A stretch of 64,000 bases of DNA from Rhizomys pruinosus (taxonomy: Eukaryota > Chordata > Mammalia > Rodentia > Spalacidae). The stretch's first letter is position 1. Every line of letters begins with the position of its first letter. The notes beneath the pieces are model-generated. The model ran no database searches. It saw nothing but the letters and a program-made list of their open reading frames with translations, and was not told the origin of the DNA. The stretch covers positions 1,011,314 to 1,075,313 of the forward strand of contig VZQC01008777.1 of the NCBI GenBank assembly GCA_009823505.1, given 5' to 3'. The position numbers and the translations under genes were made by a program. Shown here piece by piece: positions 56,470 to 64,000 of the stretch.

Positions 56470-56670
56470 TTATTCTGTTTCATCGACTTCAGTGAAGATA
56501 TCACCAAAAAAATACTCCAAGATTGTGGTCGCCTCCTCTTCAGATGGCCTGTTTCTGCTCATCTTGGCCTGGTCCTTTGTGCGATGGCTGATCAGAAGAA
56601 ACCTGAGTAGATGAACTGCCAGTATTCTCAGACTGAATACCAGTAACAGTTGGAGAAGGGAGTGGAGAAG
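56470..56670 (-). pseudogene. Candidate retrocopy 3' end, frameshifted, unidentified
   Basis: On the minus strand one frame reads a Ser/Thr/Gln-rich peptide (IQSENTGSSSTQVSSDQPS, then GPGQDEQKQ) and stops. An overlapping frame then reads PSEEEATTILEYFFGDIF, then TEVDETE and a stop at 56470. One shift near 56560 would join them. The acidic C-terminus looks like a transcription-factor-type tail, but I cannot name the parent. A B1 truncates it on the upstream side. Confidence 0.35.
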
Positions 56671-56677
56671 AAGATTA

Positions 56678-56830
56678 TGTGTGGTGGCACATGCCTTTAA
56701 TCCCAGCACTGAAAGACAGAGGCAGGCAGATCATTGTGAGTTCAAGGCCAGCCTCAGCTACATTTTGAGTTCTAGGTCAGCTGGGGCTACAGGAAAACCT
56801 TGTCTCATTCAAACACATGCATGCATGCAC
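56678..56830 (+). mobile_element. B1 SINE, diverged
   Basis: tgtggtggcacatgcctttaatcc to accttgtctcattc, with a (CATG)n/(CA) tail. Confidence 0.88.
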
Positions 56831-57101
56831 ACACAAAACAAAACTTAGTGATAGATTTTTCCCATTATTAAATTCTTCTCAAGGATATGTAGGCCTTAAG
56901 CACAGAACATAATTTGATGTTAAAAACAGAAAATAAGACAGGAAGACTATAAAGTCAATGATTGTCATCTTTATGAACTTAGGAGTTTTGAGATTTAATG
57001 ATTTATATCATTATTATTTTATCTTCTCTTAGCAGATCTTTCCTGGTTCAAATTAAACTCTTTAAAGAGTAGATTTATTCAGTATTATTAGAAAAGCCTC
57101 T

Positions 57102-57258
57102 CTGGAAGTGGTGGCACAAGCCTTTAATCCCAGCGCTTGGGAGGCAGAGGCAGGTGGATCTTTGTGAGTTCAAGGCCAGACTGGTCTACAGAGCGAGTTC
57201 CAAAACAGTTGGAGCTACAGGGAAACTCTGTCTCAAAAAGACAACAACAACAACAAAA
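57102..57258 (+). mobile_element. B1 SINE
   Basis: ggaagtggtggcacaagcc to ctctgtctcaaaaagac and a (CAA)n tail. The flanking GAAAAGCCTC lies at 57091-57100 and 57261-57270; a third copy follows the neighbouring L1. Confidence 0.92.
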
Positions 57259-57270
57259 AAGAAAAGCCTC

Positions 57271-57829
57271 TTCATTAGTAGGATGTAAAGGTTATTCCAA
57301 ACAAACTGTCAGCCCATGAAAGGAAACAGCCAGAATTGACCAGAGACCAAGACAACAGCTCCAGAGAAAGTAGACTGTTTTGCTTCTCATCCACCTGTGC
57401 CCCCTTTCTAAGCCTAGGGAACAATCTGTGGAAGAGGGGGCGTGGTAGAATGTAAGGGCTTTGATTGGGGTGAATGGTGAAACTACAGCAATATAGTCTG
57501 GACACTCATTTGATCAACTTGATTGAACATACAAGCCCCCCCCCCCCAGCGGCTGAATGGTGGGACCCATGGGCTGTGTGGGTTTGGGCACAACTGCTTG
57601 CAAATTGGTTTTACATGAAGGATGCTTGTATTCATAAATTATTACTTAATGTTAAAAGATGAAAAAATAACTGAGAGAAAGATGCAGGACAGTTATGGCA
57701 GAATGCATGATCTGGGATGGATGGGGTGGGGTGGGGTGGGGGGAAGGGAAAGGGAAATATGCCTGAACTGAAATGGAAAATGATGTATGAAAAACACAAA
57801 GCATCAATAAAAAATGAAAATTAAAAAAA
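57271..57829 (+). mobile_element. L1-type 3' element, 5'-truncated, 0.56 kb
   Basis: Matches 11323-11847 from ttagtaggatgtaaaggtta to the G-rich tract (ggggtggggtggggtgggggg near 57724-57742) and GCATCAATAAAAAATG. GAAAAGCCTC lies on both sides (57261-57270 and 57830-57839). Confidence 0.85.
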
Positions 57830-58004
57830 GAAAAGCCTCATTAATTAATATATTAGCTCAGCAGTTGAAATTTTTTTTTCAAAATATTTTTGAGATTGTA
57901 GACCAAGTGCTCTTAGAAGCAGCTGCTTGGCCCTGCTGGCTCTTGTAAAAGCAGCCAGACCATGCTTGAGTGAAGGGATGAGGCTGCTTATACTTTTAGT
58001 TTGA

Positions 58005-58216
58005 CCCCTACTATAGCCAGTTTAGACTGGTCTTGAATTCTGTATGTAGCTGAGGATGTCCTAGAACTTCTGATCCTCCTCCTTCTACTCCCACGTGCTA
58101 GGATTAAAGAGTGCACCACCGTGTCCATTTATATGTGGTACTGGGAATGCAACCCAGAACTTCATGCATGCCCGGCAAACAAACACTCTACCAAGTGAGC
58201 TACTTCCCCAGCCCCG
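58005..58216 (-). mobile_element. B4 SINE, antisense
   Basis: The left part is B1-like reverse complement (gctaggattaaagagtgcacc). The right part is an ID/tRNA-like reverse complement (ggtactgggaatgcaaccc, agtgagctacttccccagccc). A tRNA-like head joined to a B1 part is the B4 structure. Confidence 0.85.
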
Positions 58217-58681
58217 TTCTGTAATTTTCTTATCCGAAGGTGCTGATGTCTGTAAAGTATGAGTTATTTGTTATAGAAGTTGTAAAACGTGCCTAAGATC
58301 TTAAAACTGTGTTGAATGTGTTATGAAATGATCAATATTTCAATTGGAAAATATTTTTAAGCCTAGATGATTTTGATCTTTATATATTGGAAAATTAGAG
58401 GCCATTTTTCAAGTTCCTATGCAAAAGAGGACAGGACTCATTACAGTGATACTAATTGATTGGAACTTGCTATTGAAGCATTGCTCATTCATTGGCATAA
58501 AGTAAAATTAGTTGTTTAACTTCTTTGTCCTGAAGGAGGATCTATAAATTAAATGGAAACTCTTAAGTATACATCTGTTTCATGTAATTGTCACAAAATC
58601 ATGATGGTAAATCACATTGCTATTGCAATGCTGTTTTTGTAAATTTTAAAAATTTCATGTTCTGAAAAGATTTTTTTTAAT
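58217..58681. other. Unique AT-rich sequence
   Basis: No gene or repeat recognised. Confidence 0.45.
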
Positions 58682-58902
58682 TTTTTAAATTTATTTTTTT
58701 TATTTTTATGTGTATGAATGTACTGTCTGCATGTAGGTCTGTGCACCTGTGTCGTGAAATGACGCGGAGGTCAGAAAAGGGTGTCGGATTCCCCTGTAAC
58801 TCCATTCTTTCTTCTCAGCCGCCATGTGGGTGCTGGGGATGGAACAGGGTCCTCTGCAAGAGCGGTCGGTGCTCTTAACCGCTAGGCCATCCCTCCAGCC
58901 CC
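58682..58902 (-). mobile_element. B2 SINE, antisense
   Basis: Complete reverse complement, T-rich tail to ccatccctccagcccc. One part (tgtaactccattctttcttc) is rearranged relative to other copies. No 17-bp duplication. Confidence 0.92.
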
Positions 58903-59494
58903 CGGTTTTCTTCTTAATGTTAGTTAGGGTATTAGATTACCATGACTAAACAACTATTTATCCCTGTATAATATTTATTTTTTAACCTCTGTCTTGTTTG
59001 TCTATAATAAACTCATTTTATGGAAGATGTAATTTATTGTATGAAGAATGGAGGGGTATTTGTTTTATAGAGAATCAAGTCAGTCAACAAATTGCCTTAT
59101 TATATCCATAAAACAAATGTTGGGAAAAAGGAAACTTAATCATTGTACTTAGCTTATAAGGTGGAAGATCCATGATAATGTAAAAAAGATATTGCATAGA
59201 ATTTGTTTTACAAACCTTAAAGGAGATGTGATTAAAGAAAGTCTTTATCTTTCTTTACTATTCTTCCTGAAGACTTACATTTTAGCAAGTAGCCAATACC
59301 ATGTTTTAAAAGTCTGTAAATGAATAAGGCACAGGTGAAAATATTAAAATTTAATATTTCACACCATATTATTTTAAATACACTGCCTTGCTTGAAGAAT
59401 TTTTTTAACAAAAGAAGCAATATCTGTCATTTGTAAATTTTCTTGTTCTAAAGAAAGCAGTTATGTTCTGTAGATAAAAATTATGTAAATGAAA
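58903..59494. other. Unique AT-rich sequence
   Basis: No gene or repeat recognised. Confidence 0.45.
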
Positions 59495-60000
59495 TTTATT
59501 TTATAAACAAATGGGCTATGGATATCAACAGAGAGCTCTCAAAAGAAGAAATGAAAATGTCCAAGAAAAACCTTAAAAAGTGTTCAACATTCCTAATAAT
59601 TAAGGAAATGCAAATCAAACTGTTAAGATTTCCTCTTATCCCCATTAGAATTGCTAGGATCAAGAGAACAAATGACGCCAAAGGCCAACAAGGATGTGAA
59701 GAAATGGGAACTTTCATTCACTGTTAGTGGAATTGTACATTGGTGCAACCCCTGTGAAAAGAAGTATGGAGAACACTTTAAAAACTAAAAATAAATCTAT
59801 TGTATGATACTGTTATCCCACTTCTTGGCAGATATCCAGAAGATTCCACATTTTCAGAGAGAGAGAGATACTTGCACAGTCATGTTTGTTGATGCACTTT
59901 TCATGACAGCTAAGAAATGGAGGCAATCTAAATGTCTCCCAAATGATGAATGGATAATGAAAATATAATACATTTACACAATGGAGTTCTTCATTCTCTT
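59495..60000 (+). pseudogene. Old L1 ORF2 C-terminal fragment
   Basis: A decayed sense copy of the ORF2 end, including gaaatgcaaatcaaactgtt, ccaacaaggatgtgaagaaatggg and gatgaatggataatgaaaat. One open piece (59518-59727) keeps the MSKKNLKKCSTFLIIKEMQI region. Confidence 0.8.
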
Positions 60001-60059
60001 TCTTCATGTCTTGAAGTCTTATAAAAGACCACTTACTTGGATTTATTTCAAAATATTTT

Positions 60060-60437
60060 CTTTATCTTTAGGCCATTCAATGGGAATAGTTCTATGATTA
60101 CTTTCTCCATGTGTGTCTCAAAAAGACAAAACATTTAAAATTAAAGAACTAATGAAACAAAGAGTTGGTTCTTTAAAAATAAAAATAAGATCGATAAAGC
60201 TTTAGGCAAATTACTAAAAGATAGAGAGGACCCAAGTTAATTACAGATAACTGTGGAAATGCTGAGAAACATAACTACTTATTCTAAAATACCTATCCAC
60301 TGAACTGGAAAATTTTAAAGAAATTAGTTACCTTCTTGATGTGTATGGCCTACCAAAATTAAATAAAAATGAAGTAACCAATTTAAATACATCCCTAGCA
60401 ACCAATGAGATAGAGGCAGTAATTAAAAATCTCCCAA
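60060..60437 (+). pseudogene. Old L1 ORF2 middle fragment, part 1
   Basis: gagttggttctttaaaaataa, agatcgataaagctttaggc and aaccaatgagatagaggcag are the region before the reverse transcriptase core. It lies downstream of a C-terminal fragment, so this is a separate insertion or a rearrangement. The element at 60438 cuts it; it resumes at 60806. Confidence 0.75.
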
Positions 60438-60805
60438 TGGTGAAACTACAACAATATAGACTGGACACTCATTTGATCAACTTGATTGAACATACAAGCC
60501 CCCCTTGTGGATGGTGGGACCCATGAGCTGTGTGGGTTTGGGCACAACTGCTTGCAAATTGGTTTTACATGAAGGATGCTTGTACTCACAAATTATCACT
60601 TATTGTTAAAAAAAAATGAAAAAACAAAACAAAAAAGCAGAGAAAGATGCAGAAAACTTATGGCAGAATGCATGATCTGGGATGGGTAGGGGTGGGGTGG
60701 GGGGAAGGGAAGGGGATATATGCCTGAACTGAATTGGAAAATGTTGTATGAAATACACAAAGCATCAATAAAATAAATAAATAATAAATAAATTAATTAA
60801 TTAAA
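60438..60805 (+). mobile_element. L1-type 3' element, 368 bp, inside old L1
   Basis: It starts tggtgaaactacaacaatat (as 11518 and 57476) and ends with the G-rich tract and GCATCAATAAAATAAATAAAT. Perfect 13-bp TSD AAAAATCTCCCAA at 60425-60437 and 60806-60818. Confidence 0.88.
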
Positions 60806-60865
60806 AAAAATCTCCCAACTAAACAAAAGCCCAGAACCAGACAAATATAGCACAGAATGGTGTGC
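60806..60865 (+). pseudogene. Old L1 ORF2 middle fragment, part 2
   Basis: tcccaactaaacaaaagcccagaaccagac resumes the ORF2 sequence broken at 60437. Confidence 0.75.
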
Positions 60866-60879
60866 TTTTTATCTGTGCC

Positions 60880-61110
60880 TTACATGGGTGCATGGTGTAG
60901 ACCATCTACTGGGGCACTGAAATCCAACAGGGGCAGTGCCCTGAAGACACCAGATTCTCCTTAGTTCAGGGATCAGCTGCTACAAGCTCTGGATGTCTTG
61001 ATTTCCCTGCCAGGATGGACTGTCACTTTGAACTCTGAATCAGAATCAACCCTTCCCTTCCTTAACTTGATGTGTTGAGTAGTTTATCATAACAAAAAGA
61101 AAGATAACAT
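60880..61110 (+). mobile_element. MaLR-type LTR fragment
   Basis: gccaggatggactgtcactttg, actctgaatcagaatcaaccc and gtagtttatcataacaaaaag correspond to the 3' part of a rodent MaLR LTR, recognised from wording. Left edge unclear. Confidence 0.5.
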
Positions 61111-61438
61111 GATGGGAGAAATGGGAGGGTTAATATTGGCCTTAATTTTGATCATAGAAAACACTTCTTAATACTCAAATACTTCAGTGTGGCCTTTTAA
61201 AAGATGTTTGATATTAAGTTGGACATATTTCTGCTATTCCTTGTTCACTTAGAGTTTTATTGTAAAGAGATATTAGATATTGTTAATTCCACATTTTTGC
61301 ATCTATTGATATAATGGCAGAGTTTCTTTCCTTAATTTGCTGATGGATTACATAAAGCTCTACTACCAGAAAGCAGATTAGTATTTGTCTGGGTACAAGC
61401 CTGTAAGATACTGTCAGGCAAAAGAATGTATTATTTTC

Positions 61439-61450
61439 TTTTTTTAATAT

Positions 61451-61481
<31 letters not shown>

Positions 61482-61686
61482 TGTTTTATGTGTATGAATG
61501 TACTGTCTGCGTGTTGGTTGGTGCACTCATGTTGTTCAATGCCACGGAGGTCAGAAGAGGGCATTGGATTCTCCTGGAACTGTGGTTAAAGATGGTTCTT
61601 AGCCTCCATGTGGGTGCTGGGAATCAAACCGGGTCCTCTGCAAGAGCAGTCAGGGCTGTTAACCGCTAAGCCATCTCTCCAGTCCC
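61439..61686 (-). mobile_element. B2 SINE, antisense, with (TTTA)n tail
   Basis: Complete reverse complement. The tail is a (TTTA)n run at about 61450-61481. TSDs AAGAATGTATTATTTTC (61422-61438) and AAGAATGTACTATTTTC (61687-61703), one mismatch. Confidence 0.94.
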
Positions 61687-61789
61687 AAGAATGTACTATT
61701 TTCAAAAAGGAAAAATCATTCCTTATATTTCAATGAAACTGTATACTTAAGTTATAGGTTTTGAAAAATCATATTCTTTTTATAAATAT

Positions 61790-62440
61790 TTTTATTATTC
61801 ATTTCTTAAATTTTCATACATATATGCAATATATTTTGATGATATCTGCCCTCCACGTTCCTTCCAATTTCTCCGAGAAATTCCCTATTACTTTCACATT
61901 CCAAATTAATATCTTGTTTCCATAGGTCAGAGTCCAACCAGTGCTGTCTTTAGGTCGATGGGTTTCAATTCACCCACTGGAGCATGGGAAATCTAAGAGC
62001 CGCCACTTCCCAAAAGAAACCTGATTCTCCTTCCTCCAGTAGCCTTCACTTGCCAAAGCTCCTTAGCTAGAGGTGTGACTCTGTGAGTTCCTCCTCTATC
62101 TTTGCTGGACCTTTTTTGAGATTGCCTCCCTGCAACCCCAGTTGTCTTGGAACTAGCTCTATACAACAGGCTGGACTGGATCCCACAGTGATCCATCTGG
62201 TGCTTAGATTGAAGGCATGTGCCACCACTGGCTTGATTTTCTGTAGGTCTTACACAGACAACCACCACCTGTATGAGTTCATGAGCCATGGTCATGTCTG
62301 TCCAGAAGACACCGTTTCACTGTAGTCATCCCCATCTTCTACAATTTTTCTGCCCCATCTTCTGCAATATTCACTGAGCTGTTTGAGGATGACTGCTGTT
62401 ATAAATGTCTCACTTAAGCCTGAGTATTCTACAGTTATTC
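61790..62440 (+). mobile_element. Lx-like L1 3' region with B1 insertion
   Basis: cactggagcatgggaaatc, aagaaacctgattctccttc, gagttcatgagccatggtcatg and agaagacaccgtttcactgtag match wording recalled from mouse Lx 3' sequence. A B1 at 62108-62232 sits inside. Confidence 0.5.
62108..62232 (-). mobile_element. B1 SINE, antisense, old
   Basis: ctgcaaccccagttgtcttgg and gaaggcatgtgccaccactgg, reverse-complement B1, diverged. Confidence 0.75.
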
Positions 62441-64000
62441 ATTCTCTACATTCTGATTAATGTTGGTTCTCTGTATTCAAAATTATACTTTCCTATGGTC
62501 CATTAAAATATAATTAAAAATCTCGAGAAACATATTATGACATAATACTCATGTTTGCTAGCACTTAGGGGAAAGCAATATTATAACATAATTAATTTTA
62601 CATAAAATTAAAATGCCCCAAAATGCTAACTATGGGAAAGGATGTGAAAAATAAACATTTTACAGTTGGCTGGTGGGTACTTTAGGTGAAGTAGAAGCTC
62701 TGGGTAATATCTGGTAAAGTTTGAACATGTTTAATCTGAGCCCATACATGGAATACAAGTAGTGCAGCATCCTGAATGTAAATCCTCCTCCTCTACCTAG
62801 TACTGGCACTTGTCTTAATCTATGTCTTTGTAAATTGAAGATAATTATTAGAACTACTGCTCTGATTGCAAAAAAAAATTCCGAGTATTGGGATAGTAAG
62901 TGTATTTACTATATATCTATATGTGTGTATATATAGTTCCAGGATTATATATAATCCTGGAACAATATATTCTAGGAGCTACAAAAGGACATTTCAGTGT
63001 TTTCTCTTAGCATTCATTTTTGTTTTGTTTCCTTCTAATAGCATCAGACAAATAAGATAATTTTCAATTTTGTAAAAATATCTGTTGTATCACAAACCCT
63101 TATTTTATTTGAGTAGGTTGATTTTATTTATAATAACATGGTTAAATTTTTTAAATTTTTATATTCTGTATCTAAAACAGATATTATTATGTATCATAAA
63201 AATAAAAATAAAGTTTTATTTGTTCTGGGGTAGTCATTTACTTATTCACTAACATTGGTACTACGTATCAATATTATCTTAATTTTATTTGATTTTACAA
63301 TATGATAGACTTTCAATGTGTATTCACAGCATATTATACACTGGGCAATTCGCTTTACATATTTTATGAATACATCTGTAGTTTTATAAGATATAGATAA
63401 AAACTAAGCCTAACTTATTTTATTTAAACATTAATTTAAAATGTTAAGTTCTTTGATCTAGTTAAATCAATTTCTTTTAGTCATGTTTTGTTTTCCTTAT
63501 ATTTTGTAGCCTTTGTGTTTTACTTCATTAGTATCTTTTTAAAATCAGGTTTAATAACAGGAAGCCTAGATGTAAGCATCTATTGATATGTTGTTTTATG
63601 TACTACAAGATTAAATCACCAGATATTTTCTATATGTTTTCATTCTAATTTCAGTGTCCTAGACTCTATTTTTGGCAATAATATTTTGAAAAACTAGTTC
63701 ATTATCATATCATAAATCACCTTTGAAACTTTTTTTCAGAATTCAAAGACTAAAATTATGCAATTTCAATATTTACTTTAAAGATAAATTGAATTTCTGG
63801 ATGATGATTTAGGAATTATTATAAGGAAATTAAAACTCTTTTAGAGAGAAATGAATCAAGAAGAATATAACTAATAAAGTAGTTTTTCCCAAAAGGCTTT
63901 CCATAGTCTACAATTATTCATGAAAGTAAACTTTGGAACATTTAAAGCCATCACTAAAATAGTGAATAGAGATAGCAAGAATAAAATATATATATATATA
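62441..64000. other. AT-rich sequence with a palindrome
   Basis: No gene or repeat recognised, apart from the palindrome at 62936-62963 and a terminal (TA)n. Confidence 0.45.
62936..62963. repeat. Perfect 28-bp palindrome
   Basis: The left arm GTTCCAGGATTATA is followed at once by its exact reverse complement TATAATCCTGGAAC, with AT-rich DNA on both sides. It could extrude as a cruciform. Confidence 0.95.

Noticed and set aside
1..64000. CRISPR-like, operon-like or phage-like structures
   Set aside because: No regularly spaced short repeats with unique spacers and no tightly packed frames; the SINE and L1 content shows a mammalian nuclear genome.

Overview
The window looks like gene-poor, AT-rich nuclear DNA from a mouse-like rodent (Myodonta: muroids and jerboa-like rodents). 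It carries many B1 (7SL-derived) and B2 (tRNA-derived) SINEs, a B4 element, MaLR-type LTRs and several generations of rodent LINE-1 (L1). The prevalent B2 form is longer than the mouse or rat type and seems lineage-specific, so I do not name a species. I found no intact protein-coding gene. No open frame reads like a conserved full-length protein, and the longest one (44394-45257, minus) is made of Ns. Three short stretches (13801-13975, 34213-34503 and about 56470-56660, all minus strand) have protein-like composition and may be retrocopies or terminal exons.

Layout. At 1-9150, SINEs lie in unique DNA, followed by a 2.6-3.0 kb head-to-tail duplication (2921-5545 and 5546-8570) whose second copy is full of small indels. 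At 9990-13560 there is a MaLR LTR end, a 1.7 kb L1-type 3' element with a clear target-site duplication (TSD), and older L1 3' sequence. A B1/B2 doublet sits at 15157-15573. A rearranged L1 (ORF1, inverted ORF2 piece, ORF2 end) occupies 15775-18600. A nearly complete but dead L1 runs from 18961 to about 27760. It has tandem 5' monomers with GC and TATA boxes, ORF1, ORF2 and a 3' end, and has been split by a B2, a solo LTR and a non-coding LTR-LTR retrotransposon that itself holds a B2.

From 28367 to 37700 there are scattered SINEs, a MaLR LTR and L1 3' ends in otherwise unique AT-rich DNA. Antisense L1s occupy 37770-39600 and 40184-41568. L1 sequence also lies next to an 817-base gap (44403-45219). 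From 48200 to 55020 there are L1 pieces, a solo LTR, a MaLR LTR, a tandem SINE doublet and a second suspicious duplication beside a single N (54180). From 56368 to 62440 there are further SINE and L1 insertions, including two at one target site. The last 1.5 kb is AT-rich with a perfect 28-bp palindrome.

These elements do not form a pathway. What can be read is insertion order: target-site duplications show who landed in whom. The clearest non-trivial signals are a B2 subfamily marked by a 17-bp internal duplication, SINE doublets sharing one TSD, paired insertions at one target, an L1 monomer promoter, a recurrent L1 3' family with a G-rich tract, and several local signs of assembly error (false duplications beside single Ns, indel-rich patches). 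I saw no CRISPR array, operon, phage or other new system.
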